Shown here: positions 8,599 to 16,306 of the stretch, one piece after another
Layout of the letters: every line of letters starts with the position of its first letter
Position numbering within the stretch: the stretch's first letter is position 1
Source of the DNA: an uncultured Flavobacteriaceae bacterium
GTDB lineage: Bacteria > Bacteroidota > Bacteroidia > Flavobacteriales > Flavobacteriaceae
Direction: 5' to 3'
NCBI GenBank assembly: GCA_938017825.1
Contig: CALIJE010000042.1
Location: forward strand, 56,938 to 120,937
DNA: 64,000 nucleotides
Notes under the pieces: generated by a model
The model's input: the letters and a program-made list of their open reading frames with translations, nothing else
Told to the model about the DNA's origin: nothing
The model's database searches: none
Made by a program: the position numbers and the translations under genes

Positions 8599-10473
8599 AT
8601 GAACAAAGGATTAAGTATTCTTTGTGCTGCATTTTTGTCAAATTTGACGCTTGTGGCACAACAGGAAAATGATTCGACCACTATTCAGATGTTGGATGAG
8701 GTCGTAGTTAGTGATTCTCGATTTGCATTGAAGAGGGAAAACTCTGGAAAAACGGTCATAACCATTTCTGCCGAAGAATTGAGTCGATTTCAAGGACGTA
8801 ATATTGCAGAGGTGATTACGACGAAAAGTGGCTTGGAACTTACGGGTGCCAGAAGTAGGGAAGGAGCTGTTTTCGGAGTATTCGCCAGAGGAGGAAGGGG
8901 ACGCCAGGTTTTGATATTTATTGACGGGGTGCGCGTTTCGGATCCATCGTCATTTTCTCAGGAGTACGACCTTAGACTGCTTTCCGCTGCGAATGTAGAA
9001 TCTGTAGAGATTATCAAAGGTGCAGCCAGCACACTATATGGCACCAATGCTGCAACAGCGGTAATCAACATCAAGACTAAGGATGCTGGTGCGAGCAAAA
9101 TAGGCCTTACTTTACAGTCGATGGCAGGAACCAATCAAAATGCTGATGACCAAAACTTTAATTTGTCAAGGTCTTCCAATAGCGGTCTTTTGAGCGGTAC
9201 CTTAAACAGGATTACCTACAAGGTTGGCTTTAGCAATAGGTTCGCCGAAGGGCTATCGGATATTGTGACCGTCGAAAATGAAAAGGACGGTTTTTCACAT
9301 TTTAGTGCAGATGCTCAACTGGGCTATTCCATTGCAGACAAGTTTAAGGTAGCGGTTTATGCCAATCAAACAAGACTGCGAACTGATTTTGATGAGTCTT
9401 TTGGACTATCAGATGCGCCATATAGATTTACAAGTGAACAGGAGCGCCTTGGGCTGTCGGCAAGTTTTGATTATGGCAAGGGTCAATTTCATGCCAATGG
9501 TGCCTATGCCAAGTATAGTTCAGAAAGCGTGAGTGCTTTCCCATCTACTTTCGACGGGAGTAACTATAATATCGACCTCTATAACAAATATATTTTCAAC
9601 GACCGTTTCTATAGCATTGTCGGATTACATTATTTAGAAGACAAGGCTGAATTGGAGACGGTTCAAAATTTTAGGATGACAGACCCATATGTGAATGCGG
9701 TATTTGTTTCCGAATTTGGATTGAATCTGAATTTCGGTGCCCGTTTGAACAATCATTCGGAGTACGGAAGCAAATTCGTTTATAACTTCAATCCTTCGTT
9801 TACATTAAAGTCAGGTGATGACTATTTTAAATTACTCGCCTCATATGCAACCTCATATATTACCCCATCACTTACACAGCTTTTTGGAAGTTTTGGTGCG
9901 AATCCTGATCTTGAACCAGAAGATAATCGTACCATCGAGGGTGGATTGGAATATGCCAGCAATAGTGGTTTTAGGGCCAATGTTTTATATTTCAATAGAA
10001 AAGAGGAGAATTTCGTGTTCTATGACCTAGTTGAAAATGGCTATAAGAATGCCGAGAACAGTATTGATGCACAAGGTGTAGAATTTGAGATACAGTACAA
10101 ACCAACAACAAATGTGGAACTCTATGCCAATTATACCTTCACGGAGCGCAAAGGGGATAACGCCATACGTATTCCAAAACACAAGGTGAATGCGACTTTG
10201 GGCTACCACTTTACGGAACGGTCATTCGCGTCGTTGGGCTACAATCTAACCGGCAATCGTTTGGATACGGATTTTAGTTCGTTTCCATCCAATGATGTTT
10301 CATTGGGCTCCTTTCAACTAGTAAATTTGTTTGCATCGCATGCGTTCATACCTGATGTTCTCAAGGTATTCCTGAATGTCGATAATTTGCTGAACGAGAA
10401 GTATACCGAGGTACTTGGGTTTACCACTAGGGGTAGGAATCTAAGTATAGGCTTTCAGTTGAACTTGCAATAA
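8599..10473 (+). CDS. btuB: TonB-dependent vitamin B12 receptor
   Basis: Outer-membrane TonB-dependent receptor of 624 residues, close to E. coli BtuB (614). A Sec signal spans about residues 1-20. A TonB box-like LDEVVVSDS lies at 32-40. The plug domain follows to about 160, with RGGRGRQVLIFIDGVRVSDP and VEIIKGAASTLYGTNAATAV. A 22-stranded barrel runs to the C-terminus, ending in strands such as LSIGFQLNLQ. The substrate is supported by the upstream cobalamin riboswitch and the divergent ABC importer. The ATG at 8599 is preceded immediately by TAAAGG. A strong bidirectional terminator follows the stop. Confidence 0.95.
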   Translation: MNKGLSILCAAFLSNLTLVAQQENDSTTIQMLDEVVVSDSRFALKRENSGKTVITISAEELSRFQGRNIAEVITTKSGLELTGARSREGAVFGVFARGGRGRQVLIFIDGVRVSDPSSFSQEYDLRLLSAANVESVEIIKGAASTLYGTNAATAVINIKTKDAGASKIGLTLQSMAGTNQNADDQNFNLSRSSNSGLLSGTLNRITYKVGFSNRFAEGLSDIVTVENEKDGFSHFSADAQLGYSIADKFKVAVYANQTRLRTDFDESFGLSDAPYRFTSEQERLGLSASFDYGKGQFHANGAYAKYSSESVSAFPSTFDGSNYNIDLYNKYIFNDRFYSIVGLHYLEDKAELETVQNFRMTDPYVNAVFVSEFGLNLNFGARLNNHSEYGSKFVYNFNPSFTLKSGDDYFKLLASYATSYITPSLTQLFGSFGANPDLEPEDNRTIEGGLEYASNSGFRANVLYFNRKEENFVFYDLVENGYKNAENSIDAQGVEFEIQYKPTTNVELYANYTFTERKGDNAIRIPKHKVNATLGYHFTERSFASLGYNLTGNRLDTDFSSFPSNDVSLGSFQLVNLFASHAFIPDVLKVFLNVDNLLNEKYTEVLGFTTRGRNLSIGFQLNLQ

Positions 10474-10477
10474 CGAA

Positions 10478-10513
10478 AAACGGTTTGGGAAAATCCCAAA
10501 CCGTTTCTTTTTG
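10478..10513. terminator. Bidirectional intrinsic terminator
   Basis: Perfect 13-bp stem (AAACGGTTTGGGA paired with TCCCAAACCGTTT), three-base loop, T-rich on the 3' side of both strands. It sits between the convergent btuB and S41 peptidase genes and can serve both. Confidence 0.93.
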
Positions 10514-10528
10514 TCTTTGTGAAATTAC

Positions 10529-12010
10529 TTATTTGAAGCTAATATTCATGGGCTTGTCCAAGATCGCCTTGTTCTTCATAGGGGACATCATCTTTGAATC
10601 TTCAAATACCTCGATTGGCATTTGAGCGCTGAAGTCGAACTTACCAGTGTCATTCGCGATTTCAGCCAAGGCCCTACCCAATAAGCGTTCATTTTGATCG
10701 CCTAACACGCCAAGATTTTCAAGTGCTTCGGGCAATTCAATAGTAGGTGCCAACCCTTCGGTATAGTCGAAAAAGCCATCTGCATTTTCGTTACGTCCTA
10801 CAAGCGGTTGTATGGCCCATGAGTTATCAGGATTAATGCTTGACTCTCGTTCAGGATTGTAGATATACGGTCCAAAATTACTTTCCCGATCATCTACCAT
10901 AGTAATTGAGAATTCGTTTTTGCCTCGTGTTGTTTCTCCAATATGAACAACTTCCATATACGGGGCCAAACCGTTCATGACTAGCTCACTGGCCGAAGCA
11001 GAGCTATTAGTTGCCAATACATATACCTTACTAAGATTAAGCGTATTTACCGGTGTGCCGTCATTGGTAGTATCTGCAAAATAGTCCTCTAATTGTTCGG
11101 AGCTCAATTGTGCCTGAATCTTTGCATTCCATCTTTGTCTGATATATAGGTTCGAGGTATTGGTCCCATAGATCATGCTCGCGAGCAATCTGGAAGAATT
11201 TACAGAGCCACCGCCGTTATATCTAAGGTCTAGGACCAAATCGGTCACCCCACCGTCAACAAAACGACCAAATGCAGCATTAAGGTCTTCATCATATTCG
11301 TTCGTGAAGCCATTATACATCAAATAGCCAATTGTTTTTCCTTGAATTTCAAAGATTTTATCGAGGAAAACAGGATTTTCTGCAAAATTTGCCTGCTTTG
11401 TTAGTTCAACCTCTTTTCCATTGGGTGAAATAGTATTGTTCGAGAGTGTAGCCATGTTCAATGTGTAAGTATCCGCATCACCGAACAATAAGTCAATGTA
11501 ATTACTAATTGTCAAGGTTTCGCCATTTACACCTGTAAAGATTTCGCCACGCGAAATATCTTTGGTTGAGGCATCTGAATTAGGCAATATATAGCGTACG
11601 TAGCCATATAGATCATCACTACCCGAAAAACGACCAAGGCCGAATTCCATACCATTGTTCTTGGATATTCCGGACAATTGTTGAGTCAATTGAGTATAAT
11701 CGCTATTATAAAAGCTAAAACGATCCTCGGAAAAGCTTAATTTTTCATCGAAAAATTTGCCTGGATCCGTTTCAGATTCCAAAAAGGTAGTGTATTCTTC
11801 GTTTGTCGAAAACCTGGTATCGGATAGATTAGGTACATTGGATTGCCAAAAATACCAGAAGTTCATGGCTTTCCACATAAAGTCCTGAACAACCACATCG
11901 ACTTCGGACTCAGGTTCTGGTTGATTTCCCGGATCTAAACCATCATCGTTTTTTTTACAACTCACAAATAATATCCCCATGACGAGGAAACATGCAATGT
12001 ACTTTTTCAT
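10529..12010 (-). CDS. S41 family (C-terminal processing) peptidase lipoprotein
   Basis: A 493-residue lipoprotein from ATG at 12008-12010 (signal MKKYIACFLVMGILFVSC, Cys18); an upstream in-frame ATG would put 17 odd residues before the signal and is rejected. A PDZ-like segment contains YVRYILPNSDA and RGEIFTGVNGE. The S41 core follows with DLVLDLRYNGGGSV. The catalytic Ser lies in SSASASELV near residue 337 and the Lys in TTRGKNEF 25 residues later, the spacing expected for Ser-Lys proteases of the Tsp/CtpA family. It acts in the periplasm or at the outer membrane. Its target is not known. Transcribed alone; convergent with btuB. Confidence 0.92.
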   Translation of the reverse strand: MKKYIACFLVMGILFVSCKKNDDGLDPGNQPEPESEVDVVVQDFMWKAMNFWYFWQSNVPNLSDTRFSTNEEYTTFLESETDPGKFFDEKLSFSEDRFSFYNSDYTQLTQQLSGISKNNGMEFGLGRFSGSDDLYGYVRYILPNSDASTKDISRGEIFTGVNGETLTISNYIDLLFGDADTYTLNMATLSNNTISPNGKEVELTKQANFAENPVFLDKIFEIQGKTIGYLMYNGFTNEYDEDLNAAFGRFVDGGVTDLVLDLRYNGGGSVNSSRLLASMIYGTNTSNLYIRQRWNAKIQAQLSSEQLEDYFADTTNDGTPVNTLNLSKVYVLATNSSASASELVMNGLAPYMEVVHIGETTRGKNEFSITMVDDRESNFGPYIYNPERESSINPDNSWAIQPLVGRNENADGFFDYTEGLAPTIELPEALENLGVLGDQNERLLGRALAEIANDTGKFDFSAQMPIEVFEDSKMMSPMKNKAILDKPMNISFK

Positions 12011-12226
12011 CTTTTTTTTGATTTTAAGATTTTGATTAACCCAAATAAAGCGTAAAATCACATTTTACTAGGGTTTTTCACTCATTTTCATAACAACCCC
12101 ATCTGCAAAAACCCTACCATAGTATTCTAACGAACTTAAACGAATTTGTAAATTCAAAAAACAAATCTAGGCTTTAGTGCAAACAGACCCCTAAAATATG
12201 GAGATTGTAAAGAATAAAAAATTAAT

Positions 12227-12252
12227 TGTAACAAAATTCGTTATACGTCGTC
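12227..12252 (+). promoter_or_regulatory. Candidate ECF-type promoter before the sigma gene
   Basis: TGTAAC at 12227-12232 is followed after 16 bases by CGTC at 12249-12252 (a second CGTC starts at 12246). The AAC core and CGTC at this spacing fit promoters read by ECF sigma factors, which often control themselves. It lies about 48 bases before the sigma-factor ATG. Confidence 0.6.
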
Positions 12253-12299
12253 TTCCCTATATAAACGGCTAACAAACGTTTAGACAACACCCAACCATA

Positions 12300-12809
12300 A
12301 TGCAACAGTCAGAGTTTTTAAACATAGTAATGCCATTTAAGGACAAACTATACCGTTTGGCGAAACGTTTGCTTACATCGAGAGAGGAAGCGGAGGATGC
12401 CACACAGGAAATTTTGATGAAATTATGGGCAAAGAACCAGGCAATGGATTCGTATAAAAATGTAGAGGCTTTTGCCATGACCATGACGAAGAATTTTTGT
12501 TTAGATCGTTTGAAATCTAAACAGGCCAGTAATCTAAAGCTAGTTCATAGCAACTATGATGATGGAAGTACATCGCTTCACAAGCAAATAGAAATCAAGG
12601 ATAGCCTGAGTTGGGTGGAGCGAATTTTGGAAGAATTGCCAGAACAACAGAAATTGGTTGTACAGCTGAGGGACGTTGAGCAGTATGATTTTGAAGAGAT
12701 TGCCCAAATGCTTGATATGGAAGTTGGCACGGTACGTGTAACGCTATCGAGGGCACGTAAAACAATAAGAGAAAAGTTAGTTCAAAAACATAATTATGGA
12801 ATCGCATAA
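12300..12809 (+). CDS. RNA polymerase sigma factor, ECF subfamily
   Basis: A 169-residue sigma-70 family protein with only regions 2 and 4. Region 2 (about residues 12-80) contains KLYRLAKRLLTSREEAEDATQEIL and the DNA-melting helix; region 4 (about 105-160) contains LPEQQKLVVQLRDVEQYDFEEIA and the recognition helix VGTVRVTLSRARK. It redirects RNA polymerase to promoters of the AAC/CGTC type. The next gene overlaps by 14 bases and encodes a likely anti-sigma factor, so the two are translationally coupled. A candidate self-controlled promoter lies upstream. The downstream DUF4252 genes are the obvious candidate targets; this is an inference. Confidence 0.95.
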   Translation: MQQSEFLNIVMPFKDKLYRLAKRLLTSREEAEDATQEILMKLWAKNQAMDSYKNVEAFAMTMTKNFCLDRLKSKQASNLKLVHSNYDDGSTSLHKQIEIKDSLSWVERILEELPEQQKLVVQLRDVEQYDFEEIAQMLDMEVGTVRVTLSRARKTIREKLVQKHNYGIA

Positions 12810-13227
12810 GATCGAAAAATTATTGGAAAAGTATTTTGAGGCGAACACGACTGTCGCCGAGGAAGAAACATTACGCATGTACTTTAACGAAGAAAGTGTT
12901 TCTACACATCTAGTGCAGTATGCTCCCATGTTTCAATATATGACCCATGCCAAAGAAGAACGCTTTACCAAGCAGGTACCCATAAAAACAGGAAAGAGAA
13001 AACTAGTATTTCGATGGGTTTCCGCAGCAGCGGCCATAGCTCTCTTAGCTGGCGTTTATTTTACCCGAACCTCCGAGGATTCCTTGGAAGATAGTTACAC
13101 TCAAGAGGAAATAGCAGCGGCCGAAGAAGCCTTATCATTATTGGCTATGAACTTCAATAAGGGTACAGATCAATTAGAACACTTGGAAGAGTTCGATAAA
13201 AACACGACTAAATTTTTAAACAAATAA
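12796..13227 (+). CDS. Probable membrane anti-sigma factor
   Basis: A 143-residue protein with a hydrophilic N-terminal half (IEKLLEKYFEANTTVAEEETLRMYF, a typical helical start of Bacteroidota anti-sigma or sigma-adjacent proteins), one transmembrane helix at about residues 70-88 (LVFRWVSAAAAIALLAGVYF), and an acidic periplasmic tail. It lacks the HxxxCxxC motif of zinc-binding anti-sigma factors. The ATG lies inside the end of the sigma gene in a different frame. The role is inferred from position and topology; homology to a named anti-sigma family cannot be shown by eye. Confidence 0.75.
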   Translation: MESHKIEKLLEKYFEANTTVAEEETLRMYFNEESVSTHLVQYAPMFQYMTHAKEERFTKQVPIKTGKRKLVFRWVSAAAAIALLAGVYFTRTSEDSLEDSYTQEEIAAAEEALSLLAMNFNKGTDQLEHLEEFDKNTTKFLNK

Positions 13228-13259
13228 GGAAATCCCTCTAACACAAATAATTTAAAATC

Positions 13260-13835
13260 ATGAAACAGATAATAATTCTATTAGCATTTTTAACCCTGGC
13301 TCCACTTGTTAGTTCTGCACAGGATATTTTTGACAAATACGAAGACAATGATGAAGTGACCTTTGTTGCCATGCAGCCTAAGATGTTTCAAATGTTGGCT
13401 AAAATGAGCATCAGCGTCGATGATCCTGAAGCGAAAGACTTCTTTGACTTGGTGAATTCAATTACTAGCTTTAAGGTAATTACCACTGAAAATGCCGGTA
13501 TCACCAAAGATGTCAATAGCTGGGTTACCAATCGATTGAAAAGTTCTACTTACGAAGAATTAATGCGTGTTCGAGACGAAGGCTCAAATGTAAAGTTCTA
13601 TGTGAAGGAAGGAAAAGATGATGACCATGTGAAAGAACTTTTAATGTTCGTTACCGGACTTTCAAGTGTAAAAGAGGTCGGTGAAATCAATGTCAACGGC
13701 AAAAAAATCGAAACGGTTTTACTTTCATTGACAGGTGATATCGACCTTACTCAAATCGGGAAGCTTACAGAGAAAATGAATCTTCCTGGTGGTGAACAAT
13801 TAGAAAAGGCCGGAGAAAAAGGTGGCAAAAACTAA
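13260..13835 (+). CDS. DUF4252 family secreted protein (copy 1)
   Basis: A 191-residue protein with a Sec signal (about residues 1-20, ending SSAQ) then DIFDKYEDNDEVTFVAMQPKM, the typical start of DUF4252 proteins of flavobacteria. The central block (SSTYEELMRVRDEGSNVKFY, KEGKDDDHVKELLMFV) is very close to copy 2. The C-terminus contains TVLLSLTGDIDLTQIGKLTEKM. No function is established for the family. The gene follows the probable anti-sigma gene by 32 bases, and a large hairpin follows its stop, so it may be the last gene of the full-length sigma operon transcript. Confidence 0.88.
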   Translation: MKQIIILLAFLTLAPLVSSAQDIFDKYEDNDEVTFVAMQPKMFQMLAKMSISVDDPEAKDFFDLVNSITSFKVITTENAGITKDVNSWVTNRLKSSTYEELMRVRDEGSNVKFYVKEGKDDDHVKELLMFVTGLSSVKEVGEINVNGKKIETVLLSLTGDIDLTQIGKLTEKMNLPGGEQLEKAGEKGGKN

Positions 13836-13845
13836 AAATCAAAAG

Positions 13846-13886
13846 AGGTCGGTAGCAGCGCTGTCAGAGCTTTGCGCTACCGACCT
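13846..13886 (+). terminator. Long hairpin between DUF4252 genes, partial terminator or mRNA stabiliser
   Basis: An 11-bp perfect stem (AGGTCGGTAGC with GCTACCGACCT) encloses a 19-base loop that can pair further (AGCGCT, AGC). Only a weak T-rich tail follows, so it may attenuate or protect the 3' end rather than stop transcription fully. Confidence 0.6.
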
Positions 13887-13966
13887 TACTTTATATTTTC
13901 ATCAATCAAATTATTAATCACGAATTTGACCTAATCAAAATTTCAAATTCATTTAAAACGACACTC

Positions 13967-14509
13967 ATGAAAAAATTAATCGTTGTAATCGTATTGGCAA
14001 TTTTTCCAGTATTGGGTTTTTCCCAATCAATTTTTGACAAATTTGAGGAAATGGACCATGTGGCGGCCATTACCATCAATAAAGGGCTTATTAATCTGGT
14101 AGGCTCCGTGAATATTGAAGGGGATGATGATGCCAAAGAGTTTTTGGAATTGGCCAAAGGAATTAACGGAATTAAGGTCTTTGTTACCGAGAACAAAAAG
14201 GTATCTGCCGATATGACGGCCACAGTGAAAAAGTACTTAAAGTCTTCTTCGTTAGAAGAACTTATGCGGGTAAAGGACAAAGATGTAAACGTAAAGTTTT
14301 ATGTGCAAGAAGGTAAAGATGATAACCATGTGAGCGAATTGTTGATGTTCGTATCCGGGTTTGAGAACACCGATCTAGACATCAACGGCCACAAACTGGA
14401 AACTGTTCTGGTCACCTTGACCGGGGATATCGATTTGCGAAAAATCGGCTCTTTGACCGAAAAAATGAATTTGCCAAAAGATTTAAAAAAGGCACAAACC
14501 GAAAAATAA
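13967..14509 (+). CDS. DUF4252 family secreted protein (copy 2)
   Basis: A 180-residue protein with a Sec signal (MKKLIVVIVLAIFPVLGFSQ) followed by SIFDKFEEMDHVAAITINKG. It shares long blocks with copy 1, such as EELMRV, NVKFYVQEGKDDNHVSELLMFV and LTGDIDLRKIGSLTEKMNLP, so the two arose by tandem duplication. The C-terminus is Lys-rich. Function is unknown. It probably sits in the periplasm or outer membrane. The gene is 131 bases after copy 1 with a large hairpin between, so its expression may differ in level from copy 1. Confidence 0.88.
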   Translation: MKKLIVVIVLAIFPVLGFSQSIFDKFEEMDHVAAITINKGLINLVGSVNIEGDDDAKEFLELAKGINGIKVFVTENKKVSADMTATVKKYLKSSSLEELMRVKDKDVNVKFYVQEGKDDNHVSELLMFVSGFENTDLDINGHKLETVLVTLTGDIDLRKIGSLTEKMNLPKDLKKAQTEK

Positions 14510-14566
14510 AGATTTCTGCACAGCAGAACCTTAAACAATACAATCACATATTTTAAATAAGGCATT

Positions 14567-15106
14567 ATGAAAACAAGACTTACCATCATCGGGTTGTTTA
14601 TGACCATATTATTTATGGGGTGCTCTTCAACACAGAGTCTTCAGGAATACTATATAGACAGTTCGGAAAATCCTAATTTTCTTTCAGCCGATTTACCTGT
14701 GAGCTTGCTAAATTTGAAAAAGGCAGACTTAAGTGGTGCTGAAAAGGAGGCCCTAGAATCATTGAAAAAGATGAATCTGCTGGCCTTTAAGAAAGATGAT
14801 AGCAACGGTGCTGAATATACAGCGGAAAAGACCAAGGTGAAGGCGATCCTAAAGAATCCTGACTTTCATGAATTAATGAAAATGAACACTTCAATGGGGA
14901 AGGCGACTATCAAATATCTAGGTGAAGACGACGCCATAGATGAAGTGATTATTTACGGGGATAGCAAGGAAAAAGGCTTCGTATTGGTCCGGGTTTTGGG
15001 CGATGACATGAATCCTGCCCACTTGGCCCAACTGCTGAAAGCTATTGAGAAGTCGGATTATAAAGGAGAAGGACTTGAACAAATAGGAGAGTTTTTCAAA
15101 GGATAA
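14567..15106 (+). CDS. DUF4252 family lipoprotein (copy 3)
   Basis: A 179-residue protein. Its signal sequence ends in the lipobox LFMGCSS (Cys19), so unlike copies 1 and 2 it is a lipoprotein. It is more diverged but keeps the family layout: a central helical part (NPDFHELMKMNTSMGKATIKYL), then DAIDEVIIYGDSKEKGFVLVRVLGDDMNPAHLAQLLK, matching the strand and helix pattern of DUF4252. A rho-independent terminator follows the stop. It is the last gene of the sigma-factor cassette. A surface or periplasmic stress role is only a guess. Confidence 0.82.
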   Translation: MKTRLTIIGLFMTILFMGCSSTQSLQEYYIDSSENPNFLSADLPVSLLNLKKADLSGAEKEALESLKKMNLLAFKKDDSNGAEYTAEKTKVKAILKNPDFHELMKMNTSMGKATIKYLGEDDAIDEVIIYGDSKEKGFVLVRVLGDDMNPAHLAQLLKAIEKSDYKGEGLEQIGEFFKG

Positions 15107-15127
15107 GCACAGCTTCGTTCAACTAAC

Positions 15128-15165
15128 AAAAACCGTTCTGGGAAATTTCCGGAGCGGTTTTTTTG
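15128..15165 (+). terminator. Intrinsic terminator of the sigma/DUF4252 cassette
   Basis: Stem AAACCGTTCTGG with CCGGAGCGGTTT (two G-U pairs), loop GAAATTT, then a run of T. Located 22 bases after the DUF4252 lipoprotein stop. Confidence 0.9.
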
Positions 15166-15271
15166 TGATTGTAAGATGGTGAATTGTTAAATTTTGATTT
15201 GATTGTGACCTTCTGCTTATATTGGTGTCCTATTATTTAGAATACTAACCTTAAAAACATTTCTAAGAATT

Positions 15272-16087
15272 ATGGAAAACACACAAGTATGGATTGACAA
15301 AGGAATCAATTTTGCCTCGGAATATGGTCCGAAAATTATTGGAGCGATTCTCATTTACATTATTGGTTCATGGGTCATAAAGAAACTCGTCGGGGTTTTG
15401 AGAAAAGTCATGATGAAAAAAGAGTATGACGAATCTCTTCAAAAATTCCTACTAAACCTTGTTGGGTGGGCCTTAAAGATTTTCTTGATCATCATGGTCA
15501 TTTCAAAACTTGGGGTCGAGACTACCAGTTTTGCGGCTATCATTGCCGCGGCAGGTTTGGCAATCGGTTTGGCACTTCAAGGATCTTTGGCCAATTTTGC
15601 CGGAGGGGTATTATTAATCATATTCAAACCCTTTAAAATAGGAGACCTTATCGAAGCACAGGGCGTTACCGGAGTGGTAAAAGAGATTGAAATTTTTACG
15701 ACCAAATTGACGACCCCAGATAACAAGCTCGCTATTATACCGAATGGTGCAATGGGCAACGGTAATATTGTCAATTATACGGCTGAAGGTAAGATAAGGG
15801 TCGATACCATGGTAGGTATCGGTTATGATGAAGACATCAAACAAGCCAAAGACGTCTTATTGGAAGTACTTACTTCTAACCCAAAGGTATTGCAAGATCC
15901 GGCTCCATCTGTTAATGTGGCCAACCTTGGTGATAGTTCTGTCGACTTGGCGGTAAGACCTTTTTGCAAACCAGAAGACTATTGGGATGTTTTTTTTGCA
16001 ACCGTTGAAGGTAGTAAACTAGCACTCGATAAAGCAGGTATTGAGATTCCGTATCCACACGGTGTTGAAATTCAAAAAGAAGGGTAA
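15272..16087 (+). CDS. mscS: Small-conductance mechanosensitive channel, MscS family
   Basis: Inner-membrane channel that opens under membrane tension during hypo-osmotic shock. At 271 residues it is close to E. coli MscS (286). Three membrane helices lie at about 20-40, 62-82 and 88-118. The pore helix contains AAAGLAIGLALQGSLANFAGG, with the Gly/Ala packing of TM3. The beta domain starts FKIGDLIEAQGVTGVVKEIEI and keeps PNGAMGNGNIVNY (the usual PN motif). The C-terminal alpha/beta domain ends IEIPYPHGVEIQ, another family hallmark. Monocistronic, with a terminator shared with the convergent small membrane gene. Confidence 0.96.
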   Translation: MENTQVWIDKGINFASEYGPKIIGAILIYIIGSWVIKKLVGVLRKVMMKKEYDESLQKFLLNLVGWALKIFLIIMVISKLGVETTSFAAIIAAAGLAIGLALQGSLANFAGGVLLIIFKPFKIGDLIEAQGVTGVVKEIEIFTTKLTTPDNKLAIIPNGAMGNGNIVNYTAEGKIRVDTMVGIGYDEDIKQAKDVLLEVLTSNPKVLQDPAPSVNVANLGDSSVDLAVRPFCKPEDYWDVFFATVEGSKLALDKAGIEIPYPHGVEIQKEG

Positions 16088-16108
16088 ACCCGCTCTTTAA
16101 GAGATAAC

Positions 16109-16136
16109 AAAAAGGCCGCTTTTAGCGGTCTTTTTT
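16109..16136. terminator. Intrinsic terminator after mscS
   Basis: Stem GGCCGC/GCGGTC with a TTTTA loop and a run of six T. It overlaps the last codons of the convergent small membrane protein gene and probably acts mainly for mscS. Confidence 0.85.
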
Positions 16137-16304
16137 CTTTTTAAAAAGAATAATAAGTACGGAAATCGCCAAAAGCACATACGCAGAATACTGAATAGTT
16201 CTGCCGGTAATAAAGGTACCAAACTGCCAATGCAAAATTCTGACTAACATCCCAACGAAATAGAACGCCATGGCACACACGGCGAATACCTGCCAAAGTT
16301 TCAT
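16122..16304 (-). CDS. Small two-helix membrane protein
   Basis: A 60-residue protein with two hydrophobic segments (about residues 5-22 and 40-54) joined by RILHWQFGTFITGRT, and a Lys-rich cytoplasmic end (FKKKKDR). The HW-centred loop resembles that seen in several small Bacteroidota membrane proteins, but I recognise no named family. ATG at 16302-16304 is only two bases after the purB stop, so it is co-transcribed with purB. Its 3' end runs through the mscS terminator. Function unknown. Confidence 0.75.
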   Translation of the reverse strand: MKLWQVFAVCAMAFYFVGMLVRILHWQFGTFITGRTIQYSAYVLLAISVLIILFKKKKDR

Positions 16305-16306
16305 TC

